A DNA stretch of 11,799 nucleotides from Chloroflexota bacterium (GTDB lineage Bacteria > Chloroflexota > UBA6077). Positions 1 through 6,642 of the stretch are shown piece by piece. The DNA lies in the NCBI GenBank assembly GCA_021845945.1, contig JAJZRD010000111.1:1-11799 (forward strand). The letters are read 5' to 3'. The position numbers were made by a program, and so were the translations under genes. Position 1 is the first letter of the stretch, and each line of letters begins with the position of its first letter. The notes beneath the pieces were generated by a model. It ran no database searches. It was not told where the DNA came from and saw nothing but the letters and a program-made list of their open reading frames with translations.

Positions 1-1098
1 CACCTCCATGTTCATGGTGACGATGATCCCCAGGTGGATGGGGTTTATCCCCAGGGGCACGGTCACGGCGTAGAAGAGCGGGCCCAGGATCAGGATGATC
101 GAGGTGGGCTCCAGGAAGCAGCCGGCCACCAGCAGGATGGCATTGATGACCACCAGCACCATCCACGGTGCGCCGATGGTGCTCAGAACCGCTTCGCTCA
201 GCCTCTGGGGGACCATCTCGGTCGTCAGGATGTAGCCGAACAGCATCGCCATGGAGATGATCAGCATCAGCATGGAGGTGGACTTGGCCGAGTCGGCCAG
301 GATCTTGGGCAGGTTTCGCCAGGTCATCTCGTGGTGCACGAAGAGGCCGATCACCAGCCCCGCCACGCAGGCCACCACCGCGGCCTCGGTGGGGGTGAAG
401 ATGCCGCCGTAGATCCCGCCGATGATGATGATGGGGAGAGTCAGGCTGGGCAGCGCCTCCACCGTCGCCTTGGCCCGCTCGCCGCAGGTGGCGGGCGCCT
501 GCCGTTCGTAGCCACGGCGCCGGGCGATGACGTAGCTGGTCACCACCAGCATCGCCGTCAGCATAAGGCCGGGCACGATGCCCGCCATGAACAGCTTCCC
601 CACCGACTGGTTGGTGACGAAACCGTAGACGATCATCGGGATGCTGGGGGGGATCAGGATGCCCAGGGTGCCGGCGTTGGCCATGATCCCCACGGCGTAC
701 TCCTTGTCGTAGCCGGCCTTGACCATGGCCGGGATCAGGATGCCGCCGATGGCGATAACCGTGGCCGGGCTGGAGCCGGAGATGGCCGCGAACATGGCGC
801 AGCCCAGCACGCCCGCGATGGCCAGCCCCCCATGGACGTGCCTTACCCAGACGTTGGTCAGGTTGATCAGCCGCTGGGCGACTCCTCCTGTGTTGAAGAT
901 GTTGCCCGCCAGGACGAAGAAGGGCACCGCCATCAGGGGGAAGGACTCCAGGGAGGTGAAGAGCTTCTGGGAGATGGTCATCATCGGGATGTCGGTGAAG
1001 ATGAAGAGGATGATGCTGCTCGCGACGCCGAGGGAGATGGCGATGGGGACCCCCACGGCCAACAGCAGGGCCAGCAGAACGAATACGGTGAGAGCCAT
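1..1098 (-). CDS. dctM: TRAP transporter large permease subunit (DctM), 3' end outside the window
   Basis: This is the large membrane subunit of a tripartite ATP-independent periplasmic (TRAP) transporter, which moves a carboxylate through the membrane using an ion gradient. The reading frame runs from an ATG at 1098 to the left edge and encodes 366 residues with no stop. Family members are about 425-430 residues, so roughly 60 C-terminal residues are missing. Visible family landmarks are SGSSPATVIAIG (about 107-118), GTLGILIPPSIPMIVYG (about 143-159), GIFTPTEAA (about 232-240) and, at the cut edge, NMEV, which matches the family's N-M-E-[IV]-G motif. Long hydrophobic stretches throughout fit a polytopic permease. 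The start codon directly follows the dctQ stop (TAG then ATG, no gap), which indicates translational coupling. The substrate cannot be read from this subunit. A long plus-strand frame over the same bases is a codon-bias shadow. Confidence 0.95.
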   Translation of the reverse strand, partial: MALTVFVLLALLLAVGVPIAISLGVASSIILFIFTDIPMMTISQKLFTSLESFPLMAVPFFVLAGNIFNTGGVAQRLINLTNVWVRHVHGGLAIAGVLGCAMFAAISGSSPATVIAIGGILIPAMVKAGYDKEYAVGIMANAGTLGILIPPSIPMIVYGFVTNQSVGKLFMAGIVPGLMLTAMLVVTSYVIARRRGYERQAPATCGERAKATVEALPSLTLPIIIIGGIYGGIFTPTEAAVVACVAGLVIGLFVHHEMTWRNLPKILADSAKSTSMLMLIISMAMLFGYILTTEMVPQRLSEAVLSTIGAPWMVLVVINAILLVAGCFLEPTSIILILGPLFYAVTVPLGINPIHLGIIVTMNMEV

Positions 1099-1626
1099 CT
1101 ACGCCATCACCCCCCCATCGATATCCTCGCCGTACACCTCCACCGGGAGGTGCTCCCTCTTCCGATAGAGGAGGAAGTAGAACTCCTGGCAGAACCGCAC
1201 GGTCATCAGGCCCGTCGACAGTGGTATCACACTGTAGAAGGGCCATGCGGGCAGCCGCATCTCGGGGGTTGTCTGTCCTGTCTGCAAGACAAAGTAGACA
1301 AACTGGACGCCGAAGACGCACAGGAAGGCGCTGAAGGCGGTGCAGACGATCAGGCTGACCAGGGTAACCCTCCTGGCCAACCCCTTCGGCAGGCGGTCCA
1401 CCAGGATCTCCACGTGGATGTGGACCCCGTGGCGGATGCCGGAGCTGGCCCCGATCAGGGAGGCCCAGATCAGGGAGAAGATGACCAGCTCCATGGAGCC
1501 CAGGGAGCCGTTGAAGAGGTAGCGCAGCACCACCTCGGCGAAGGCCAGCACCACGGCCAGGGCGAACAGAAAGGCCGTCGTCGCCTCCTCGAACCAGTTC
1601 AATGCCCTGTTGATTCTGGATAGCAC
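1099..1626 (-). CDS. dctQ: TRAP transporter small permease subunit (DctQ)
   Basis: This 175-residue protein is the small four-helix membrane subunit of the TRAP transporter and pairs with DctM. Hydrophobic segments lie at about 16-37, 46-66, 87-108 and 128-150. The family motif EVVLRYLFN follows the first helix, and PAWPFYSVIP precedes the last helix, as is usual for DctQ. The start is a GTG at 1626-1624. A good Shine-Dalgarno sequence (AGGGGG on the minus strand, about 1632-1637) lies just upstream, which supports this start over internal ATGs. It follows dctP after a 160-base gap filled with hairpin repeats and abuts dctM without a gap, so Q and M should be translated at similar levels. The assignment is firm; the substrate is unknown. 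Confidence 0.93.
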   Translation of the reverse strand: MLSRINRALNWFEEATTAFLFALAVVLAFAEVVLRYLFNGSLGSMELVIFSLIWASLIGASSGIRHGVHIHVEILVDRLPKGLARRVTLVSLIVCTAFSAFLCVFGVQFVYFVLQTGQTTPEMRLPAWPFYSVIPLSTGLMTVRFCQEFYFLLYRKREHLPVEVYGEDIDGGVMA

Positions 1627-1653
1627 GGGATCCCCCTAATGATGTCACATCGA

Positions 1654-1766
1654 GTAGGGCGGGGCCTTGTGCCCCGCCGCCCGGCGCCGGATGTGCGGCC
1701 GGCGGCGGGGGATAAACCCCCGCCCTACCGAAATCGCCCCGGTGGGGCGGGGCCTTGTGCCCCGCC
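1654..1766. repeat. Palindromic repeat cluster between dctP and dctQ
   Basis: Two identical hairpins (GGCGGGGC, loop CTTGT, GCCCCGCC) lie at 1658-1678 and 1746-1766. A third, variant hairpin (GGCGGGGG, loop ATAAA, CCCCCGCC) lies at 1704-1724. The outer arms GTAGGGCGGGG (1654-1664) and CCCCGCCCTAC (1718-1728) are also inverted copies. The hairpins sit just downstream of the dctP stop in the transcribed direction. They could protect the dctP message 3' end or partly terminate transcription, giving more binding protein than permease. That role is inference; the repeats are directly visible. Confidence 0.85.
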
Positions 1767-1786
1767 GGCCGGCTCTGTGACAGACT

Positions 1787-2926
1787 CTACTTGGCGTTCC
1801 GCACCTTGTCGATCAGATCCTTGCCGATCTGCTTCTCGTAGTCGGGGTAGACCACCTCCGCCGCCTTCTTCCAGGCCGCCACCTCGGAGTCGCTCAACTG
1901 GTAGATCTCCAGCTTGCCCGAGTCCTTGATCTTCTTGAGGCCGTCCTCGTTCTCCTTCTGAGCGATGTCTCGCTCGTAGGCCGTCGCCTCCTTCATGGCG
2001 TCGTCCAGGATCTTCCGCTGGCCGTCCGGCAGCTTGGAGTACCACTCGGCGTTGGTCACCACCACGTAGCCCAGGTAGGACATGGAGCCGCTCAGGGTCA
2101 TGTACTTCTGGACCTCGTGGAACTTCATGCTGTAGATGTTGGAGAAGGTGTTGAGCTGCCCGTCCACGACCCCCTGCTGGAGGGCGCTGAACACCTCGGC
2201 GAAGGCCATCACCTGCGCCGTCCCACCCAGGGCCTTGACCAGGGTCTCGGCCGGCTTGCCGTCGGCCCGGAACTTCAGGCCGTTGAAGTCCGCGGGCTGC
2301 TTCATCGGGCGCTTGTTATCGGTGAAGTACCGGAAGCCGTTGTCCCACAGCGCCACGCCCAGCATCTTCTGGGAGCTCAGTTTCTTGTACAGCTCCGCGC
2401 CGATGGGCCCGTCCGCCACCTTGATGACTGCCTCGGTGGTGGGGAAGATGTAGGGCAGGTCGAAGACCTGCCACTCGGGCACGCTCACCGAGAACTTGGC
2501 GGTCCCCGGCGCCAGGTACTGGACGGCGTTGCTCTGGAGCGCCGTGAACTCCTCAGCGTCCTTGTACAGCTGGGAGTTGGGGAACACCTGGACCTCGATG
2601 CTGCCGTTGGACTTCTTCTCGGCCAGCTCCTTGAACTTCAGCGCTGCCTTGTGCTTCGGGGTATCCTCGGCCACCACGTGGGAGAACTTCACCACCAGTT
2701 TCTGAGCCGGGGCGGCCTGCTGCGCCCCACTGGAGGACGTGGCCGCTGGCTGCGCCCCGCCGGAGGCCGGGGCGCTTTGCCCGGCCGCGGGCTTCGCCGG
2801 GGCGGCCGGTTCCGGGGCGCCGCCGAACCTCTGGCACCCGCCGATCAGGGCCGCCATTGCCACTGCCGCGGCAACGAGACACGAGGCCACCACCATCCGC
2901 TCGCCATGCCGGATATCCGATGACAT
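1787..2926 (-). CDS. dctP: TRAP transporter solute-binding lipoprotein (DctP family)
   Basis: This 379-residue protein is the extracytoplasmic receptor that captures the substrate for the DctQM permease. Residues 1-30 form a lipoprotein signal peptide ending IGG before Cys31, so it is probably membrane-anchored as in monoderm bacteria. Residues 36-75 are an Ala/Pro/Gly/Ser linker. The DctP fold follows: VVKFSHVVAEDTPKHKAALKF, a GFRYFTDNKRP segment (197-207), and GLKFR with Arg220, which aligns with the family's carboxylate-binding arginine. GVVDGQLNTFSN (252-263) is the usual second binding segment. The ATG at 2926 has a strong ribosome binding site (AAGGAGGAG, minus strand), which decides this start over the ATG ten codons later. 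It is the first gene of the dctPQM operon and is divergent from the prpF-like gene. The ligand is probably a carboxylate, judged from the family arginine and the neighbours. Confidence 0.95.
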   Translation of the reverse strand: MSSDIRHGERMVVASCLVAAAVAMAALIGGCQRFGGAPEPAAPAKPAAGQSAPASGGAQPAATSSSGAQQAAPAQKLVVKFSHVVAEDTPKHKAALKFKELAEKKSNGSIEVQVFPNSQLYKDAEEFTALQSNAVQYLAPGTAKFSVSVPEWQVFDLPYIFPTTEAVIKVADGPIGAELYKKLSSQKMLGVALWDNGFRYFTDNKRPMKQPADFNGLKFRADGKPAETLVKALGGTAQVMAFAEVFSALQQGVVDGQLNTFSNIYSMKFHEVQKYMTLSGSMSYLGYVVVTNAEWYSKLPDGQRKILDDAMKEATAYERDIAQKENEDGLKKIKDSGKLEIYQLSDSEVAAWKKAAEVVYPDYEKQIGKDLIDKVRNAK

Positions 2927-2949
2927 GCCTTCTCCTCCTTCGACGATCG

Positions 2950-2978
2950 ATTATCGCCAACGGCGAATCCTTGCGGAA
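2950..2978 (-). promoter_or_regulatory. Possible dctP promoter with overlapping inverted repeat
   Basis: On the minus strand GATAAT (2955-2950) resembles a -10 element. A 17-base spacer separates it from a weak -35 candidate, TTCCGC (2978-2973). The small inverted repeat TCGCC-AAC-GGCGA (2954-2966) overlaps the -10 and could be an operator. The predicted 5' leader would be only about 17-20 bases and already contains the ribosome binding site. The -35 is poor, so confidence is low. Confidence 0.3.
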
Positions 2979-3071
2979 TCCGCCCCCGAGCGCATAGGAG
3001 TAGGGCAAGTCGCCACGAGTTGGGGCGATGACGAAGGGGGATGGTGCCCTCAACTCCTGCCGACCCTGGAA

Positions 3072-3168
3072 GGGGGGATCCCCCCGGTAAGGGCAACGGG
3101 TCCAGTGAGCCATCTTTGGCAGGAGTGGACCCCGGCTACGGGGTCTCTCGGCTAGCGGGCGCCGCTAG
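3072..3168. other. Cluster of hairpins with two mutually exclusive stems (candidate structured leader or attenuator)
   Basis: Four stems are packed in under 100 bases. (1) GGGGGGATCCCCCC at 3072-3085. (2) GGGTCCA (3098-3104) pairs with TGGACCC (3126-3132) and encloses GCCA/TGGC (3109-3112/3117-3120), with a GTGA/AGGAG internal loop. (3) GACCCCG (3128-3134) pairs with CGGGGTC (3139-3145) across a GCTA loop. (4) CTAGCGG (3152-3158) pairs with CCGCTAG (3162-3168). Stems 2 and 3 share bases 3128-3132 and cannot form together, as in attenuators and riboswitches. It does not match any riboswitch consensus I know. Which strand is transcribed is unknown: it lies upstream of dctP (minus) and well upstream of the prpF-like gene (plus). 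Confidence 0.45.
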
Positions 3169-3510
3169 AGGGTACCAATGTGGCTGTGTCACCAAGCACT
3201 GCGACCGATGGGGATGCCTTGAAACGCCGGGGTAACCGTCTTCGCGAGCAGCCATTACTCGCGAAACCAACAGCAAGTTCGCGCTTCAGGACGGCGCTGT
3301 CTTGGGGCCGGTATACCTGTACACAGGTTGAAACTAGGCTAAGTGTAGAAAGGTGGGAAGCTCTTGTCAATGCCCTCCGCCCGGTTGTATTCTCTTCAGC
3401 AGCCTCGAGCGGCGAGTCCATACCGATGGTTCATGGTTACCCAGGGATCCAGCCGGTTTTCGGTGCCGCCCAGCCGTCCGGCGAAATCTCCTCTGCTGTC
3501 AAGCAACCCT
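3169..3510. other. Non-coding intergenic stretch, mostly unassigned
   Basis: No convincing gene lies here. Short open frames on both strands have unremarkable composition, no ribosome binding site and no recognisable domain. Visible structure includes a perfect 8-bp hairpin, TTCGCGAG (3241-3248) with CTCGCGAA (3258-3265), and the inverted repeat at 3315-3328 listed separately. The stretch has a more even base composition than the flanking genes. It probably holds the promoter of the prpF-like operon and may encode a structured leader or a degraded element. Confidence 0.5.
3315..3328. promoter_or_regulatory. Possible operator: inverted repeat ACCTGT-AC-ACAGGT
   Basis: ACCTGT (3315-3320) and ACAGGT (3323-3328) form a perfect 6-bp inverted repeat with a 2-base centre, preceded by GTATAC. 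The size and form fit a dimeric helix-turn-helix regulator site such as those of the GntR family. It lies in the divergent region about 360 bases upstream of the prpF-like start, or about 200 bases if the MITE-like element is removed. No regulator gene is in the window. Operator function is inferred from symmetry only. Confidence 0.3.
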
Positions 3511-3520
3511 GGAGGTATCG

Positions 3521-3674
3521 CAGGGCCTTTTAGTTGTCACCCTGAGCGTCAGCGAAGGGTCTCCACGGACGCGCGGGGAGATTCTTCGCTCCGCTCCGCT
3601 ACGCTCAGAATGACAGGGTGGTGGCCGCTACGCCGCTCTTGGTGGGTTCGGTGCAGCAGGACTAAAAGCCCCTG
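3521..3674. mobile_element. MITE-like element with terminal inverted repeats and a 10-11 bp target-site duplication
   Basis: The ends CAGGGCCTTTTAG (3521-3533) and CTAAAAGCCCCTG (3662-3674) are inverted copies matching at 12 of 13 positions. Immediately outside them the same sequence, GGAGGTATCGC, occurs at 3511-3521 and 3675-3685. Removing 3521-3674 plus one repeat restores a simple leader in which GGAGGT sits six bases before the ATG at 3687. The interior contains a second palindrome with arms TGTCACCCTGAGCGT (3536-3550) and ACGCTCAGAATGACA (3600-3614), matching at 13 of 15 positions and resembling dispersed repeats seen in many GC-rich bacterial genomes. The element has no room for a transposase, so it would be moved in trans. 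The exact boundary is ambiguous by one base. Confidence 0.72.
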
Positions 3675-3685
3675 GGAGGTATCGC
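3675..3685 (+). promoter_or_regulatory. Ribosome binding site of the prpF-like gene inside the right direct repeat
   Basis: GGAGGT at 3675-3680 is a near-perfect Shine-Dalgarno sequence six bases before ATG 3687. It decides the start against the nearby in-frame ATG two codons later. The same 11 bases occur at 3511-3521, on the far side of the MITE-like element, consistent with duplication of the site on insertion. Confidence 0.8.
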
Positions 3686-3686
3686 T

Positions 3687-4844
3687 ATGCACATGGACCA
3701 GGAACGCATCCGCTGCGCCTTCCTCCGAGGAGGGACCAGCAGGGGGGCCTACCTGCTGGAGAAGGACCTTCCACGGGATCCCCAACTGCGCGACCAGGTG
3801 ATCCTGGCCATCTACGGCAGCCCCGATCCCCGCCAGATCGATGGCCTCGGGGGCGCCGACAGCCTCACCAGCAAGGTGGCCATCATCGCCCCCTCCGATC
3901 GGCCCGACGCCGACGTGGACTATACCTTCGGCCAGGTGAGCATCACCGCCCGCCTGGTGGACTACAAGGGCAACTGCGGCAACATCTCCTCCGGGGTTGG
4001 CCCCTTCGCCATAGACGAGGGGCTGGTGAAGCCCGTGGAGCCCATCACGCAGGTTCGGATCTACAACACCAACACCCACAAGACCATCGTGGCCGAGGTG
4101 CCTGTGAAGGACGGCAAGGCCCTGGTGGAGGGCGACTGCGCCATCGATGGCGTCCCCGGCACGGGCGCCCGCATCATGCTGGACTTCGTGGACTCTGGAG
4201 GCGCGGTGACGGGCAAGCTGCTGCCCACCGGCCGGGTCAAGGACACAATCGAGGTGGAGGGCCGCCGCTACACCGTCTCCCTGGTGGACGCCGCCAACCC
4301 CGGCATCTTCGTCAAGGCCGAGGAGCTGGGGCTGCGGGGCACCGAGCTGGCCGGGGAGATCGACGCCAACCCCTGGCTGCTCCAGGAGCTGGAGAGTATC
4401 CGCAGCATCGGCGCCGAGATGATCGGGCTGGTGCAGGACCGGCGCGACGGCACCCGTCTCAGCCCGGCCGTGCCTAAGGTGGCCTTCGTGTCGCCTCCCC
4501 AGGAGTATCGCAGCTCCAAGGGGGAGGTGGTGCATCCCGAGGCCATCGATCTGACCGCCCGGATCATGTCCATGCAGAAGGCTCACAAAGCCTACGCCGT
4601 GACGGGTGGCATCGCGACCGCCACGGCCGCCAGGATCCCCGGCACCCTGGTCAACGAGCTCTTCCAGCCCCGTGAGGGAACGGATTTCGTCCGCATCGGC
4701 CACTCCTCAGGCGTGCTGGCCCTGGAGATCGTGGTGGAGCCCAGGGGGGAGGGGTTGTTCCTGAAGCGGGCGGCCCTGGAGCGAACCGCCCGTCGCATCA
4801 TGGATGGCTACGTCTACCTGCCTAAGAGCAAGATGACCCTGTAG
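3687..4844 (+). CDS. PrpF-family protein (aconitate/itaconate-type C=C isomerase)
   Basis: This 385-residue protein belongs to the PrpF family, whose members shift a double bond by proton transfer: 2-methylaconitate cis-trans isomerase (PrpF), 3-methylitaconate delta-isomerase (Mii) and 4-oxalomesaconate tautomerase (GalD/LigU group). The N-terminal RCAFLRGGTSRGAYL segment (9-23), Lys63 in TSKVAII and Cys97 in GNCGN are family landmarks. The 34-residue spacing between Lys and Cys matches that of characterised members, as I recall. A second-half glycine-rich segment (FVRIGHSSGVLALE) mirrors the first, as expected for this two-lobed diaminopimelate-epimerase-like fold. Length is normal. No prpB, prpC or acnD/prpD is adjacent, so the methylcitrate-cycle role is not supported. 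The neighbours suggest an unsaturated dicarboxylate substrate delivered by the divergent TRAP system. The family call is firm; the substrate is unknown. Confidence 0.9.
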   Translation: MHMDQERIRCAFLRGGTSRGAYLLEKDLPRDPQLRDQVILAIYGSPDPRQIDGLGGADSLTSKVAIIAPSDRPDADVDYTFGQVSITARLVDYKGNCGNISSGVGPFAIDEGLVKPVEPITQVRIYNTNTHKTIVAEVPVKDGKALVEGDCAIDGVPGTGARIMLDFVDSGGAVTGKLLPTGRVKDTIEVEGRRYTVSLVDAANPGIFVKAEELGLRGTELAGEIDANPWLLQELESIRSIGAEMIGLVQDRRDGTRLSPAVPKVAFVSPPQEYRSSKGEVVHPEAIDLTARIMSMQKAHKAYAVTGGIATATAARIPGTLVNELFQPREGTDFVRIGHSSGVLALEIVVEPRGEGLFLKRAALERTARRIMDGYVYLPKSKMTL

Positions 4845-4868
4845 GGGCGGTTCGCGAACCGCCCCTAC
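4841..4868. repeat. Perfect 28-bp palindrome overlapping the prpF-like stop codon
   Basis: The arms GTAGGGGCGGTTCG (4841-4854) and CGAACCGCCCCTAC (4855-4868) are exact inverted copies with no spacer. The TAG stop of the upstream gene (4842-4844) lies inside the left arm. In RNA it would form a strong hairpin between the prpF-like and flavoprotein genes, 17 bases before the latter's ATG. It lacks a following T-run, so it is more likely a dispersed repeat or an mRNA-stabilising structure than a terminator. Confidence 0.9.
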
Positions 4869-4885
4869 GATAGGTGAGGTGGGTT

Positions 4886-6520
4886 ATGCCCTATCCCGAG
4901 ATGATGCGCCCGTCCTTGAGGTTGCTGGAGGTCACCCGCGCCCAACGGATGAGGGAGTCTTTCCCACGGATGACGCCTGAGGAGAAGACCGCCCTCCTCC
5001 AGGCCCACCACCCCGACTTTCGGCCGGAGGGGATGAGGGAGCTTCGGGTGGGACCCAACCGTGGAGACCGCACCCCTCACGAGTTCGCCGACCAGCTGGA
5101 GGCCAGGAGCCGGATCGACCCGGATCGTATCGACCTGGAGAGGATCGACTACGACGTGGACGTCCTGGTCATCGGCGGTGGGGGAGGGGGCAGCACGTCG
5201 GCCCTGATCGCCCAGGAGAACGGCGCCCGGGTGCTGCTGGCTACCAAGCTGCGCCACGGCGACTCCAACACCACCATGGCCGAGGGAGGGATCGCCGCGG
5301 CCGGCCACCGCCACGACAACCCCTACCTTCACTACCTGGACACCCTCGGGGGCGGCCGCTACATGAACAAGCCGGAGCTGGTGAAGGCGCTGGTGCTGGA
5401 CGCCCCGCTGGTGCTGGACTGGCTGCTGCGGCTGGGGGTGATGTTCGACCGTGAGAAGGACGGCACCCTCATCTGCTCCCTGGCCGGCGGCCAGTCCCGC
5501 AAGAGGATCCACTCCGCGAAGGATTACAGCGGCCTGGAGATGATGCGGGTGGTGAGGGACGAGTGCCGGAACCGCGGGATCCCGGTGCTGGAGTTCTCTC
5601 CGGCCGTGGAGTTGATCGAGGACGAGCGGGGGAGCTGCGCCGGGGCGATCCTATACAGCTACGACACCGGCCGCTACCTGGTGGTGCGGGCCCGCACGGT
5701 GGTGATGGCCACCGGCGGCATCGGTCGCCTGCACATCCAGGGCTTCCCCACCACCAACCACTACGGGGCCACGGCCGACGGGCTGGTGATCTCCTATCGG
5801 GCGGGCGGGCGGCTGCTCTACATGGATGCCATCCAGTACCACCCCAGCGGCGCCGCCTGGCCGGAGCAGATGCTGGGCTGGCTGTGCACCGAGGCGCTGC
5901 GGGGGACTGGCGCCCACCTGGTGAACGTGGAGGGCGGGCGCTTCATCAACGAGCTGGAGACTCGGGACGCCACCTCCTCGGGTATCCTTCGGGAGGTCGA
6001 CCACCGAGGGAAAGGGATCGAGACCCCGGCGGGCAACGGGGGGGTGTGGCTGGATACCCCCATGATCGACATGCTGGGTGGAGCCGGCAAGATCCACCGG
6101 CTGTTCGCCGGTCTGGAGCGCCGCTTCAACAGCTACGGCATCGACATGACCCGGGAGCCGCTGCTGGTCTACCCCACCCAGCACTACCAGAACGGAGGGG
6201 TGGAGATGATGGACGCCGAGGGGCGCACGACGGTGCCCAACCTCTTCGTGGCCGGCGAGGTGGGGGGCGGGGTCCAGGGTCGCAACCGGCTGGGGGGCAA
6301 CTCCCTGGTGGACATCTTCGTCTTCGGCCGTCGGGCGGGACGGGCCGCGGCCCTCCAGGCCCGAGAGGCGAAGCCCGGCAGGTTGTCGCTGGATCACGTC
6401 CGGGAGTACCACCATCAGCTGGAGGAGGAGGGGATACTGAACGGCAGACTCTCTCCCCTCCTCCTGCCCGATTACACCACCATCGATGCGGAAACCCAGC
6501 AGGGCCAGACGGTTTCGTGA
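4886..6520 (+). CDS. Fumarate reductase/succinate dehydrogenase-like FAD flavoprotein subunit
   Basis: This 544-residue FAD oxidoreductase is related to FrdA/SdhA and probably reduces or oxidises a C=C/C-C bond in a dicarboxylate. An N-terminal extension of about 90 residues precedes the dinucleotide-binding motif VIGGGGGG (about 95-102). At the position where SdhA/FrdA carry the flavin-linking His, the sequence reads SNTTMAEGG with Asn128, so FAD is probably non-covalent. The active-site pattern is otherwise complete: His319 (YHPSG), Thr335-Glu336 (TEALRG), Arg360 (TRD, the acid position), His433 (HYQNGG) and Arg468 (NRLGGNSL). Only about 76 residues follow Arg468, against roughly 190 in E. 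coli SdhA, so most of the C-terminal helical domain is absent. The stop lies two bases before a repeat element. ATG 4886 has GAGGTG upstream; GTG 4874 is an alternative. The substrate is unknown. L-aspartate oxidase is less likely because an iron-sulfur subunit gene follows. Confidence 0.9.
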   Translation: MPYPEMMRPSLRLLEVTRAQRMRESFPRMTPEEKTALLQAHHPDFRPEGMRELRVGPNRGDRTPHEFADQLEARSRIDPDRIDLERIDYDVDVLVIGGGGGGSTSALIAQENGARVLLATKLRHGDSNTTMAEGGIAAAGHRHDNPYLHYLDTLGGGRYMNKPELVKALVLDAPLVLDWLLRLGVMFDREKDGTLICSLAGGQSRKRIHSAKDYSGLEMMRVVRDECRNRGIPVLEFSPAVELIEDERGSCAGAILYSYDTGRYLVVRARTVVMATGGIGRLHIQGFPTTNHYGATADGLVISYRAGGRLLYMDAIQYHPSGAAWPEQMLGWLCTEALRGTGAHLVNVEGGRFINELETRDATSSGILREVDHRGKGIETPAGNGGVWLDTPMIDMLGGAGKIHRLFAGLERRFNSYGIDMTREPLLVYPTQHYQNGGVEMMDAEGRTTVPNLFVAGEVGGGVQGRNRLGGNSLVDIFVFGRRAGRAAALQAREAKPGRLSLDHVREYHHQLEEEGILNGRLSPLLLPDYTTIDAETQQGQTVS

Positions 6521-6522
6521 CC

Positions 6523-6642
6523 GCCTCTCCCTCTGGGAGAGGCCGCCCGAAGGGCGGGTGAGGGCTGAGATGTTGCCAACCAAACGGCCCTCACCCTGAC
6601 CCTCTCCCAGAGGGAGAGGGAAGCCAAAGGGCGGGTGAGGGC
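6523..6642. repeat. Composite palindromic repeat (CCTCTCCC / GGGTGAGGGCT type), copy 1
   Basis: CCTCTCCC-TCT-GGGAGAGG (6524-6542) is followed by GGGCGGGTGAGGGCT (6552-6566). Then come the inverted form GGCCCTCACCCTGA (6587-6600), a second hairpin CCTCTCCC-AGA-GGGAGAGG (6601-6619), and another GGGCGGGTGAGGGCT (6628-6642). The same set of modules recurs at 8889-9034. It fills the gap between the flavoprotein and the iron-sulfur subunit and encodes nothing recognisable. It is a dispersed repeat, possibly MITE-like. Confidence 0.85.

Noticed and set aside
34..1623. Long plus-strand open frame (529 codons) opposite dctQ and dctM.
   Set aside because: The composition is Gly/His/Asp/Gln-rich with no domain, and it is the antisense shadow of two clear TRAP genes on the minus strand.
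3150..3180. T-box-like sequence (GGTACC near AGAGGG) upstream of dctP.
   Set aside because: The invariant AGGGTGG-x-ACCGCG core is not present on either strand and no T-run terminator follows.
3180..3533. A 117-codon plus-strand frame in the divergent intergenic region.
   Set aside because: No ribosome binding site and no recognisable domain, and its end runs into the MITE-like element. It was considered as a possible remnant gene but is not supportable.
3549..4703. Minus-strand open frame opposite the prpF-like gene.
   Set aside because: Gly/His/Asp-rich shadow of a well-recognised gene.
4886..6520. L-aspartate oxidase (NadB) as identity of the flavoprotein.
   Set aside because: No nadA or nadC nearby; an adjacent iron-sulfur subunit and membrane cytochrome fit a respiratory complex better. 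It is not fully excluded without a phylogeny.
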